58,996 nt of DNA, taken from NCBI GenBank assembly GCA_032718475.1, contig JAUCBJ010005345.1, positions 1 through 58,996 of the forward strand, in the 5' to 3' direction. Shown here in pieces: positions 1-9,611 of the stretch. Positions within the stretch are counted from its first letter, which is position 1. Every line of letters starts with the position of its first letter. The stretch comes from Nemertoderma westbladi (Eukaryota > Xenacoelomorpha > Nemertodermatida > Nemertodermatidae). Both the position numbers and the translations under genes were made by a program. Under the pieces are notes generated by a model, which saw only the letters and a list, made by a program, of their open reading frames with translations, was not told where the DNA came from and made no database searches.

Positions 1-730
1 CCCTATTCTTAGCAGAGCTCAGGACACGGCTCCGAGATAATTAAATCCAACAGAGGTGGTCACTAATGAGTTCTTATCCCAAATCACTGCTCTACGTTAA
101 GTACTTGTTTCAGGAGGAATCCTACCTGAATGTTCTACACAGGTACCCCAGACTCTGTCGGCCGCTAGCAAGATTTCTTACATCATCTCACTCCCTAAAG
201 AACGAGCAAGGAAAATGGAAAAGCGCACCCCGTAATGAACGTTATTGCCCTGACTGTATGTTTGCGGTCATTGAGGAAGAATATCACTTTTTGCTAAAAT
301 GCCCAGTCTATCAGGATCTCAGAGTAATTCATTTGTCTGTTCGTTACCACGGAAACCCCACAATAAATATAAAACCTCAAAAACCTCAAACCTCAAACTC
401 TATAGAATAAATAAGATGTCTGCCAATTTTTTTGGCAAAGGCGTCCCAACGGCGCGATAAAATTATACAACCACATTAGAACGTGGTTTCGGGTAACTTT
501 TCATATGTTTTATATTTATGTGTTCATGTTCAATGTATATTACTTTATAAACCACAATATGTACAGTAGTTTACATTTTCTTTACCGTGCTGCTGATACT
601 GGTTTACCGGTCTTACATTCTTCCATTCTTTAGTATTTTCTTCATATTATATATTTAGTTTACTTGTAATATCTAACAATAATGGCTCTATATGAGCATG
701 TTGTAGTAATAAACAGAAATTGAAATTGAT
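1..730 (+). mobile_element. 3' end of a LINE (CR1/L2/Jockey-like), decayed
   Basis: The reading frame at 66-410 encodes the cysteine/histidine-rich C-terminal tail found after the reverse transcriptase in many invertebrate LINEs. The visible signature is CPDC, then EEEYHFLLKCPVYQDLR, followed by a short tail and a stop at 408-410. From 411 to about 730 there is a 3' UTR-like AT-rich stretch ending in AATAAA and short ATTGA repeats, which suits a LINE tail. The catalytic domains would lie left of the window. Family level is uncertain because only the tail is present. Confidence 0.7.
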
Positions 731-1250
731 GATAGATTCATTCGTATCATAATTGACGCGGCAGAATCTAGGGCTGCAGTGCCTCAAGGCAGCATCCTTG
801 GTCCTCAACTCTTCCTCATTTTTAATTTAATTATCCAGTTAATGTGCTTTCTGCAAATGTTTCTATTTTTGCAGATGAAACAACTCTCTTTGATCGCATC
901 TTACACCCAGTTATCTCGGCCCACTTTATGAACACAAACTTAAATGGTCCTCATAAATGGGCCTGTGACTGGTTAGTAACTTTCAATCCAGACAATACAC
1001 ACACACACCATGTCAATTCCAGGCACAAATTCTCACTTCAAACACAATTTGCACTTTATGGCTTTATGTGACCAACTATCTGACATTGATGTCCACAGAC
1101 ACCTTGGAGTTGTTTTAAACTCATCTCTGACCTGGTCTGACCACATTTCAACTATGCTGGAGAAAATTTCACCTCATTTCTCAACCCTTAGAATTCTGAA
1201 GCATTCCCTTCCCCGTAATGCAATCCTCTCAACATATAAGATGTAATATG
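731..1250 (+). pseudogene. LINE reverse transcriptase fragment (second family)
   Basis: Three overlapping short frames preserve pieces of one reverse transcriptase in the right order. First is a VPQGSILGP-type motif B near 777-805. Next is FADE (normally FADD, the catalytic motif C) with TTLFD near 866-895, then WACDWLVTFNP. Last is HRHLGVVLNSSLTWSDHIS near 1097-1150, the thumb-proximal motif. The frame changes at least once between 1010 and 1075 and the second Asp of FADD is replaced by Glu, so it is dead. It belongs to the CR1/L2/Jockey-like group and differs from the abundant LINE at 36912-39992. Confidence 0.72.
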
Positions 1251-1254
1251 AGAT

Positions 1255-1600
1255 GTTATTAGTTGGGCCTTCCTCTATTGAATAGCATTACTAGGCCATC
1301 TCTATCCATTTTTCATGAGCGCCAGCTGGTGTTTTTATCATTGCGAATATGGCGTTTTTTCGTTTATGTCTATTTTTCGAGCCCCCGGCTCATGGACGAA
1401 ATAGCGGAACATACCAGGGACCTTAGAATCGCGGTATCTAGCCGCTGTGAAAATTTCATCGAAATCGTTAGAGCGGTTCCTGAGATTGATGAGCTAGTCA
1501 GCCAGCCAGTCAGCCACGAGTAATTCTTACAGTAATGAACCTCTCAGTTCCTAAGTAGTGACGGGCCTAGCGGCCCGATTAGGAACCGACTTTTTATTTT
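1255..1600 (+). repeat. Relic related to the foldback arm at 6600-6930
   Basis: This stretch follows the order of the right arm of the foldback element at 5266-6931: a GGCCTTCCT block, CATTACTAGGCCAT, TTTTTCATGAGCGCCAGCTGG, a TTTCATCGAAATCGTTAGAGC block, CAGT-type short repeats, then TTCTTACAGTAATGA. It ends at a strong hairpin (stem CGGGCC/GGCCCG, 1562-1577). The reading frame at 1263-1523 is incidental. From 1601 to about 1780 I see only AT-rich sequence. Confidence 0.6.
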
Positions 1601-2644
1601 AAATAAATGAGACAACGAGAAATATTATAGAACTAATAATTATGTAAAAATACAATCATATTTCATATAATAATTATTAATAAATTCGATCTATTATTAG
1701 TTGCTAAATTCTAGAACAAAATCGACCTGCAAATAGTGAAGACCTCGTTTTGGAATTTCGAAACCATGCTGGTGCGTGGTAGTCCAGTCAAAATAGGGCT
1801 CAACCTCGGACAAATTGCAACATAATTTAATTTAATAATTTTTAGACCCAAATTTTATGCTTATCAACATATCCATAATCGGCCCAAATCGGGTTGTTGG
1901 AACTTGGTTAAATAGACCATTTCACCATGGCAACAGAAAGTCATACATAAATCACCCATTTCCTATAATCCTTCGGAATTCTAACCTTGACCTACCCCAC
2001 CCAAATCACTATCGGAGAGTACGATGGGGCACTTTTTGAAACCCGGTTACCATGACAACTATGAGAATTACATCGTCGAAATTAATTGTACAGTAAATTT
2101 ATGAAATTTTTGAAACGTATCCGTATTGCGTGTTCCCATTGTTGCAAAATTAGGAAACTCTGTAATTATATTCTCCTTAAGCATAATTGTTTTTTTTCTA
2201 GATTCGGCGTTGAAGTGGAATAGTAGTTGGCCTGTAACCTAGGTAATAAGAAAATAATATCACCTATAATGTTTCTTCAGTTTAAATATTTAAAAAGAAA
2301 CCAATGCAGGATCAAGTACCTCACATGTTGCTATGTTCAGACCATAATTTGCCAGCCAATCATGTCAATTCTTGTTGCCATGGCAACCAAAAATATTATT
2401 TAATATGTGAAAATTCCGTCAGAAATATTTTATATGTTCTTCAGATGCATATCAATTAAATAAAATAACTGTAACAGACTCCACACAATTTTTTTCAATA
2501 ATCTTTAATATGATTAACTTCCAATGTCAATAAAATGCCAAATACGTTACTATAACTACATAAATACTAAAAAATGCCCGTTGCTATGGTAACAACAGAA
2601 TAATGACTTCGCTTGTGATCATGAATGTTGACTCGTAACCTACT

Positions 2645-3519
2645 AACTCCACCTACTGGTTCAGAAGTCGAGGAAATCCTGCCAAGTACCTAACTGATCT
2701 AGACTTTGCTGATGACTTAGGAGTACTCTCAGAATCACTAGAGGGAGCCCAACGGCTCCTCAGCTCATTAGAACATGCTGCTTCTAGTGTTGGTCTTTTT
2801 ATTAACTCCAGAAAGACCAAAATTTTGACAGTTAACTTTGAAAGTCCTCAGCAAGTCTCAGATCGGATGAGCATAAGCTCAAAAGATGGAATGCTTGAGC
2901 ATGTGGATGACTTCTGTTACCTGGGATCATGGATCCGGAAGTCAGGTGAGGACCTTCGAATACGTAAGGGAAAGGCATGGGCAGCCTTGAATAGGCTTTC
3001 CAGGATTTGGAAGTCACCGAGAATTAATCGGAAACTTAAGGTCCGATTATTTAGAGCAGCAGTAGTTCCAGTACTCCTCTATGGGAGTCCATGCTGGGCT
3101 CTAACTGCTGAGGACACCAAATCTCTGGATGGCACATTCACAAGAATGCTACGCCGGGTTCATTGTGTCAAGTACAATGCACACATCTCCAACCAGACAC
3201 TATATAACATTGGAGGTGTCTCATTGGTTCCCCCAAGCTTGACACTAGGAACAAAATCGCCTCCGCTTTGCAGGACATTGCTTTCGCCGTGAGGACCAGC
3301 CAGTGCATAATCTTGTACTTTGGCAGCCTCATGGAGTGAATAAGCATGGTGGACAGCCCATGACTTTCTTGAGACGCATCTTAAAGGACACTGGCCTTGA
3401 AGATGCGGATGATCTAGCAAATGTCATGGGTGATAGGGAGTTGTGGAGGTGCAATTTTGTCGATAAGCCGGCACAGCATTCTTAAAAATGCAGCTGCAAT
3501 GCAGCATGCCGATCCTAGT
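2645..3519 (+). pseudogene. 5'-truncated copy of the main APE-type LINE
   Basis: The sequence matches the 3' third of the LINE at 36912-39992: LDFADDLGVLSESLEG (RT motif C), then the C-terminal region with YGSPCWALTAED and LDGTFTRMLRRVHCVKYNAH. A single extra G near 3248, compared with the copy at 45133-45825, shifts the frame; coding resumes at 3303-3485 to the native C-terminus. The copy is bounded by near-identical direct repeats starting ATGAATGTTGACT (about 2622 and 3521), a likely target-site duplication in the loop of the foldback element. Confidence 0.85.
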
Positions 3520-3928
3520 ATGAATGTTGACTATGTAACATATTGATATGCATCTGAAGAACATATAAAATATTTCTGATGGAATTTTCACATATTAAAT
3601 AATATTTTTGGTTGCCATGGCAACAAGAAATGACATGATTGGCTGGCAAATTATGGTCTGAACATAGCAACATGTGAGGTACTTGATCCTAAATTGGTTT
3701 CTCTTTAAAATGATAGTAACCATATTTAAACTAAAGAAACATTATAGGTGATATTATTTTCTTATTACCTAGGTTACACGCCAACTACTATTCCACTTCA
3801 ACGCCGAATCTAGAAAAAAACAATTATGCTTAAGGACAATATAATTACAGAGTTTCCTAATTTTGCAACAATGGGAACACGCAATATGGATACGTTTCCA
3901 AAATTTCATAAATTTACTGTACAATTAA

Positions 3929-4207
3929 AGTAAATTTTCTTCTGCCGCTAGGCCAGGGATTACGCACAAAGTCTGACGACTTATTTCCAGTAAGGTCACC
4001 CCAGAACTTTACTCCCCATACTCATTTAGCTACCACTTAAGGATGCAAGGCAGAGATGCGCCCTGGCTGGTCCCTTTAAAGCATTCGTGCCGAAACGAAA
4101 ACTGCCCTGGCCCATGTGAGGATCGAACCCACGACCTACAGGAGATGTGAATTCAATGCAACCACTACACCAAGGTGGAACCAAATGTAATGTCTAATCT
4201 AATGTCT
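3929..4207 (-). mobile_element. tRNA-derived SINE
   Basis: On the minus strand the head carries pol III promoter boxes: an A box TGGTGTAGTGG (complement of 4162-4172) and a B box GGTTCGATCC (complement of 4120-4129), spaced as in a tRNA. A roughly 200-bp non-tRNA body follows. The insertion is flanked by AATTAA at 3923-3928 and 4208-4213, and the inverted arm at 1780-2456 lacks it, so it is a clean insertion. The tRNA part has no intact acceptor stem, so I do not call a tRNA gene. A second head from this or a close family is at 58390-58460. Confidence 0.8.
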
Positions 4208-4609
4208 AATTAATTTCGACGATGTAATTCTCATAGTTGTCATGGTAACCGGGTTTCAAAACGTGCCCCATCGGATTTTCCGATAGTGATTTGGGTGGGG
4301 TAGGTCAAGGTTAGAATTCCGTAGGATTATAGGAAATGGGTGATTTATGTATGACTTTCTGTTGCCATGGTGAAATGGTCTATTTAACCAAGTTCCAACA
4401 ACCCGATTTGGGCCGATTTTGGATATTTTGACAAGCATAAAATTTGGGCCCAGAAAATATTAAATTAAATTCTGTTGCAATTTGTCCGAGGTTGAGCCCT
4501 TTTTTTGCCTATTTTGACTGGACTATGGTGCGATATCGCGTTTAGTTAATAAATTGAAAACTCCATCAATTCATGTGCACCCAGTAATAAGAAATCGCGA
4601 TAAATGTAA

Positions 4610-5060
4610 TTAAATACAAATTATTCCACACTGTGGCTAAGGTGGAATGTTTACTCAGCCTCATACTGATATTTTGTAAAGGCCCATTCACATCCAATGG
4701 AACGGTACACCGCGCGGTGTACTACAGGGCCAGCGGTACACCGCTGACTGTGAATGACCCAACAGGTAGTTGTGCGCTAAACCGTGTGGTTTACCGCAGC
4801 CCATTTAAACAATGTTAAAAAAATTAATGTAATTTCCTGTTGAATTTACAGTCAACAGATAGACAATCAGTTACCACAACGGTACCGTTGGGTGTGGACG
4901 GGCTCCGGGTAGTGTACCGCTGGCTTACCGCTTCAATACCGCCAGACTACTTTACCGCTCACGCACCGTTGGATGTGAACGGGGCTTAAGGCGGCTAACA
5001 CTAACATTCAAAATGTTTTGTAAGGTGAATAACATTTAGCGACTTAGATTACTCTCTGTC
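4610..5060. repeat. Diverged relic of the foldback-1 arm, host of a MITE
   Basis: GGAATGTTTACTCAGCCTCA at 4646-4665 and the sequence just right of the MITE (GGCGGCTAACACTAACATTC) match, in order, the arm at 5860-5925 (GCTGAATGTTTACTCAGCCT, then AAGGCTAACATTATAG). The two flanks join once the MITE and one target-site copy are removed. Nothing else recognisable was seen to 5240. Confidence 0.5.
4680..4986. mobile_element. MITE, PIF/Harbinger-like
   Basis: The terminal inverted repeats are AGGCCCATTCACATCCAA at the left and the complement of TTGGATGTGAACGGGGCT at the right. A TAA trinucleotide flanks each side (4677-4679 and 4987-4989), as expected for the 3-bp TWA duplication of PIF/Harbinger elements. 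The interior has palindromic GCGGTGTACC/GGTTTACCGC blocks and no coding capacity. A truncated, inverted relative is at 44267-44553. Confidence 0.72.
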
Positions 5061-5242
5061 AGTCTCCCCTTCAGAACATTGTCGAGGGAATTTACTTTAG
5101 TTTACTCTACTGTGCCATTCAGCTGAATGGATTTGAGCAATAGTCAAATTGCAGAGTAGGATCTCTCTCTGACCATAGGTAAATACCATAGGTAAATATT
5201 GTTGAGGGAACTTACTTGATTGATGACTTCTGACTTGCTTAG

Positions 5243-5265
5243 CGGCGTCTTGACGCCGTGTCTAG
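5243..5265 (+). repeat. Hairpin plus CTAG, Helitron-3'-end-like
   Basis: A perfect stem CGGCGTC/GACGCCG with a two-base loop (5243-5258) is followed by TGT and CTAG (5262-5265), then T. Helitrons and Helentrons end in a short hairpin upstream of CTRR or CTAG. Structurally equivalent hairpins are at 6295-6316 (plus) and 1562-1577 (minus, ending CTAC). No Rep/helicase sequence is present, so the class is inferred from the terminus only. Confidence 0.4.
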
Positions 5266-6931
5266 TTAGTAAGTCGTTATAGACTTGATTACTGTAAGAA
5301 AATTACTGTAAGAAAAAAAAGCTACAGACTACTGACTACTGGATACTGACTACTGACCTAGAGCAAAAACGGCGCTAACGAATTTGATGAAATTTTGCAT
5401 GAACCATGAAAATAGATTTCTATGGGTACTTGTGAAATCGCGGTTTAAATTGAAACATCTCAACTTGTTTTGTTTCAAAAAATAGCGAAAATTGCCATAG
5501 GCGCAATGATAAAAGCACCAGCTGGCACGCATGAAAAATGTATAGAGATGGCCTGGTAATGCATTCAATAGGAAGGGCCAACTGACAAAGAAGTACTTTC
5601 TGTGCCAAGTATTATCACACTAATCTACAACCCAGACAGTAAGCAAACATTAACTGGTTTAGCTGGCTATTACAGTCTCAGCTGAATAACTCTTCCCAAT
5701 GCATCCTTGCTATGTTAATTAATTGGCGTGCAAGCTAAATGACTGTTAGTTAAACAGTGTGTTGGCTACACAGTGTATTGTACTATGCTCTCATCGCATT
5801 ATTGTTATATTTTGAAATCTTTGTGCCAACATTAATACTGTGGAGGCTGTATGCTTATAAGGCTGAATGTTTACTCAGCCTCATAATTATTCTCCATAAG
5901 GCTAACATTATAGTTTGAAATATAAAAATATGCTATAATAATAAATAAAATATAATTGTTGTATTTAATTAATATCGTGGTTTACTGTTAGTGTAAATTG
6001 TTAATCGCGGTTTACATTGAAACATCTCTACTTGTTTTATTTATTACAAAAATAAGAACGAATTTGTCTTATTACTTCTTGTATTGAATTCATGACAATT
6101 AATTAATCAATTAATCAATTGACACCTCGACTCCTCTCCGACTACTCTATCCGATAGAACAAAATAATCATTTCGCTAACTGTTCTCTATCTTCTATAAT
6201 CACAACAGCTTTTATTTTATAATTCATTAATTTATTATCGCACAGAACAAAAAGCTTTTACTTGACTCGTGCTGTCTCCTACGACTTGCTTCATGGGCCG
6301 TTAGGCCCGTCTCTAGTCTTATTATTATAACAGATTTTTATATTTCCAACTATAATGTTAGCCTTATGGAGAATCATTATGAGGCTGAGTAAACATTTAG
6401 CCTTATAAGCATACAGCCTTGCACGCCAATTAATTAACATAAGAGAGTGAGTAACCTTGTAGATTTTCCCTTAGGATGCATTGGGAAGAGTTATTCAGCT
6501 GAGAGTGTAATAGCCATCTAAACCAGTTAATGTTTGCTTACTGTCTGGGTTGTAGAGTAGAGTGAAAATATGTACTTGGCACAGAAAGTACTTCTTTGAA
6601 AGTTGGCCTTCCTATTGAATGCATCAGGCATTACCAGGCCATATCTCTTTTCATTTTTCATGAGTGCCAGCTGGTCTTTTTTTTTTTGTATCCTTGCGCC
6701 TATGGCAATTTTCGTGTTTTGGGGCTATTTTTCGAAATAAAACAAGTTGAGATGTTTTAATTTAAACCGCGATTTCACAAGTACCCATAGAAATTTTCAT
6801 GGTTCATGCAAAATTTCATCAAAATCGTTAGCACCGTTTTTGCTCTAGGTCAGTAGCCAGTAGCCAGTAGTCAGTAGCCAGTAGTCAGTAGCTTTTTTTT
6901 CTTATGGTAATCAAGTCTTACGACTTGCTAA
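5266..6931. mobile_element. Foldback element with ~650-bp inverted arms
   Basis: The left arm (5266 to about 5943) and right arm (about 6317-6931) are inverted copies: GGTACTTGTGAAATCGCGG pairs with CCGCGATTTCACAAGTACC, and ACCAGGCCATATCTC, CAGTTAATGTTTGCTTACTG and GAGGCTGAGTAAACAT all recur inverted. The outer tips are TTAG(T)AAGTCG and CGACTTGCTAA. The CAGTAGTCAGTAG runs near each tip are short tandem repeats. The loop (about 5944-6294) is AT-rich. No transposase is seen. Frames at 5350-5608 fall inside the arm and have no support as genes. Confidence 0.78.
6295..6316 (+). repeat. Hairpin plus CTAG at inner edge of right arm
   Basis: The stem GGGCC/GGCCC (6295-6299 and 6304-6308, loop GTTA) is followed by GTCTCTAG (CTAG at 6313-6316) and T. 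It shares layout and the upstream GACTTGCTT sequence with the hairpin at 5243, so both look like the same kind of terminus. Confidence 0.38.
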
Positions 6932-7590
6932 TTACAACAGTTCGCATATGGCTCGCAGTTCTGACTCGCCTCATAATAATTACAGTCGGCGAAGTCTAAG
7001 CTATCACTAACGTGATGATGTTGGTTCTTCCTCACCAACAATATAGATTGATCTGAAGTTGATTTCCAAGTCAGTCCCATAGTATCCTGGTTTGAATAAA
7101 ACAGGTGATTGTCCCGTATAATTGACGCCCCTGAAATTATGGTTAGGAAGATATTCTAATTATTATTTCTTAAAAGCCTGTTATAAAGCAGTTAATAGAC
7201 TAACAAATAAATATTGTCAAAATATTTTTAATTCATTGGAAAAGTTTACAGGACTCTTAAGAAGCTGTCTCCGACCTGTTGGTAGACCCACTTAAAGTTC
7301 AGTTATTGGTATTGAAATGTTAAATAATTATAGCAAATCAATATATTTATATATGCAATTTATAGCAAATCAATATATTTATATGCAATTGAATGTATTT
7401 ATGATTATAATTAAACGTATTGACATAATTATATATTAGTTAAAAAATATAAATATAATGATGAATAAATGATAAATCAACTAAAAATTTGAAAATATTT
7501 TATATCAAATATGCATAATGAGTATTGACAGAATGGTAGACTTTGCGGAAGTGTCACAACACCGTGTTAACTACTACAACTCTTTGCACC
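6932..7590. other. Intergenic, no recognisable feature
   Basis: AT-rich sequence. It contains a short duplicated block (TTTATAGCAAATCAATATA type, near 7330-7380) but no coding frame, promoter or repeat that I can assign. Confidence 0.5.
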
Positions 7591-7655
7591 TACTACTTCT
7601 AATACTACTATATTACTACTACTATATTACTACTACTATATTACTACTACTATAT
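7591..7655. repeat. Minisatellite, 14-bp unit ATTACTACTACTAT
   Basis: A tandem array of a 14-bp unit that ends exactly where the retroelement frame at 7656 begins. Further blocks of the same array lie at 8511-8588 and 8769-8884, so the retroelement pieces sit inside one interrupted array. Confidence 0.85.
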
Positions 7656-8352
7656 TACTTCCGCCTCCCGCGATTCGCTTCCCGCCCGTTGTGCCTGTGG
7701 GACAAGATTTTCAACCAACCATGTCTTGTCCTGTCCCACCGGCGGTTATCCGTCGATTCGGCACAACGAACTGCGGGATTTCGTCGCCTCCACCCTAACG
7801 GAAGTTGCCCACAACGTCACCATCGAGCCGCACCTGCAGCCAATTACCGGCGAGCAGTTTAACCGCGCGTCCACCTCCATTGACCAACAAGCCCGGCTGG
7901 ATGTCTCAGTTTCCGGTTTCTGGGGGAGTCGATTCCAGAAGACGTTTATTGACGTCTCAGTTTTCAATCCCCTCGCCCCAACGAACGCAGCTATGGAACT
8001 CAACGCCGCCCATCAGTTCCACGAGAACCGGAAACGGAACAAATATCAGGAACGGATCAGGGAGGTCGAACTCGCGACGTTTACACCCCTCATATTTTCA
8101 GCGTTGGGGGGTATCTCGCCCACTACAACGCTGTTTGTGAAGCATCTCGCTTCCAAGTTGGCGGAACGTCGCGAGACGCCATATAGCGAATGTGTGAACT
8201 GGGTGCGACGGCAACTCAGTTTCGCCTTGCTGAGGGCCTCGCTCATGTGCGTCCGCGGCTCTAGGTCTGCCCGTAAACGCCCAGCAGGCACATATCAGGA
8301 CATCGCCCAAGCCTCCATCCGATTGGCAAATGCTGATACCAGAATAAACTAA
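7656..8352 (+). CDS. Retroelement ORF C-terminus with zinc motif and nuclease-like domain
   Basis: The frame is open from the minisatellite edge to a TAA at 8350-8352. The N-terminal part has a Cys-His cluster, C-x-C-x7-H-x3-C (CACGTRFSTNHVLSC), then GGYPSIRHNELRD, EPHLQPITGE, ARLDVSVSGFW, FIDVSVFNP, and a C-terminal block with FTPLIFSALGG and LSFALLRASLMCVRGSRSAR. I recognise this as a widespread C-terminal module of invertebrate reverse-transcriptase-type ORFs. The Cys-His motif followed by spaced Asp residues resembles the restriction-like endonuclease of R2/R4/NeSL-type LINEs; that function is inference. The RT itself is absent, so this is a 5'-truncated copy, and the first ATG (7720s) is internal. 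The 3' UTR follows directly. Confidence 0.68.
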
Positions 8353-8510
8353 TTTTGAAATTCCCGCTAAGTCAAGCAACATTGTACAGTAGCCTGGTGG
8401 TGGGTGAGGTTTTTCTTATTTTTTATAACTTTTATGTGTCTTTTTATATATCTGTCAAGTTTGTCAATAAAAATAAAAAAAGCACTAAGCAGCCAAAAAA
8501 AAAAAAAAAA
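8353..8510 (+). mobile_element. 3' UTR and poly(A) tail of the retroelement
   Basis: About 140 bp of non-coding sequence carries overlapping AATAAA signals near 8465-8476 and ends in a 16-A tail (8495-8510). It is directly followed by the 14-bp minisatellite, as in a retrotransposition product inserted into that array. Confidence 0.75.
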
Positions 8511-8588
8511 CTACTATATTACTACTACTATATTACTACTACTATATTACTACTACTATATTACTACTACTATATTACTACTACTATA
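8511..8588. repeat. Minisatellite, second block
   Basis: The same 14-bp unit as 7591-7655, lying between two tail-to-tail poly(A)/poly(T) tracts. Confidence 0.85.
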
Positions 8589-8755
8589 TTTTTTTTTTTT
8601 TGGGCTGCTTAGTGCTTTTTTTATTTTTAATGACAAACTTGACAAATATAAAAAAAGACACATAAAAGTTATAAAAAATAAGAAAAACCTCACCCACCAC
8701 CAGGCTACTGTACAATGTTGCTTGGCTTAGCGGGAATTTCAAAACTTAGTTCTCA
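8589..8755 (-). mobile_element. Inverted 3' UTR copy of the same retroelement
   Basis: A poly(T) tract (about 8589-8601) followed by GGCTGCTTAGTGC begins a near-identical inverted copy of 8353-8494, running to about the position of the stop codon. It is a second, more strongly 5'-truncated insertion in the opposite orientation, or a fold-back duplication. The two copies differ at only a few positions, so the event is fairly recent. Confidence 0.82.
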
Positions 8756-8768
8756 AAACCTAGTTTCA

Positions 8769-8884
8769 AAACTACTACTATATTACTACTACTATATTAC
8801 TATTAATATATTACTATTACTATATTACTACTACTATATTACTACTACTACTATTACTACTACTAATACTACTACTATATTTAC
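8769..8884. repeat. Minisatellite, third block (degenerate)
   Basis: TACTACTATAT-type tandem sequence with several variant units (TATTAATATATTAC). It continues the array beyond the inverted retroelement copy. Confidence 0.75.
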
Positions 8885-8924
8885 TATAACTTAACAAATT
8901 AATTTTTACCACCACCATGTAATT

Positions 8925-9050
8925 GGCATGTACGCCTATTCGCAAGCGTGCATTAAGAAAGCTATGCCGGCTTATCAATAAAACTGCGCTGTCACAACTC
9001 CCTATTCCCAATGACTTTCGCGAGATTATCAACAACGTGAAAAGAGCGTT
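8925..9050 (-). mobile_element. 3'-terminal fragment of the main LINE
   Basis: GGCATG...GCATTAAGAAAGCTATGCCGGCTTATC followed by CTGTCACAACTCCCTATTCC matches, on the minus strand, the 3' end of the LINE at 36912 (compare 36930-37030). Its position next to the TAC-rich minisatellite fits the (TAG)n tail of this LINE. From 9051 to 9611 nothing is recognisable. Confidence 0.65.
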
Positions 9051-9611
9051 TGAAAACCGTTAGGATTACTGGTCAATGGGGGGTTCTTGTTGCTTTGTAT
9101 CTTGATGAAAACTCATTTGGTTTCGACTTTAACTTCGCATCAATCTACGATACTATATACGTATGTCTTGCAATGAAAGGGCTAACGATAGTGATTGGTT
9201 TATTAGCCAAGGATTCTGATTGACTCTGGCTATTGCCTGCTACCCTAATCTCATGTAGCAACAATAAAGGTGTGTGAGTAATGGATTCGTTAGTTCTTTC
9301 TCCCTTAGCAAGCCACTAATAATAATATTGGGGAATTAATTACCTACAGTGTATCATCCCTGTACAATATACGCACAATGCATACACAATCTATATATAC
9401 ACAACACGTTTACCGTATGACAATAAATTATAGATTGCACAAAACATGATATTGCCTTTGTTTGCCACCAGGTCCTATTGCTACCTTTAAATTGCTAGGT
9501 AGCAGTCCCTTTATTGGAGGGTGATAATTGCTGCCATTCCACGGCTGATGGCTATTAGGGTGATATAATGGTTTCTGGGTTGGTGAAGTAATAATCCCGT
9601 AACATGTCTTT

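Larger units (their letters stand above)
1780..4526. mobile_element. Large foldback (long inverted repeat) element, nested insertions
   Basis: The left arm (about 1780-2456) and right arm (about 3541-4526) are inverted copies of each other over hundreds of bases. Examples are GTTGCCATGGCAACCAAAAA against TTTTTGGTTGCCATGGCAAC, and matching inverted blocks around TATCACCTATAATGTTTCTT and ATTTGTCCGAGGTTGAGC. The right arm is longer because a SINE is inserted in it (3929-4207). The loop holds a LINE copy (about 2645-3519). No transposase was found, so this is a non-autonomous foldback or palindromic element, superfamily unknown. Short reading frames at 1857-2039 and 4256-4438 are mirror images caused by the symmetry, not genes. 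Confidence 0.8.

Noticed and set aside
1857-2039. Conserved peptide pair at 1857-2039 (+) and 4256-4438 (-)
   Set aside because: The two near-identical peptides are produced by the inverted arms of the foldback element, not by conserved coding.
4100-4185. tRNA gene
   Set aside because: A and B boxes are present, but the acceptor stem is not intact and the sequence continues into a non-tRNA body flanked by target duplications; it is a SINE.
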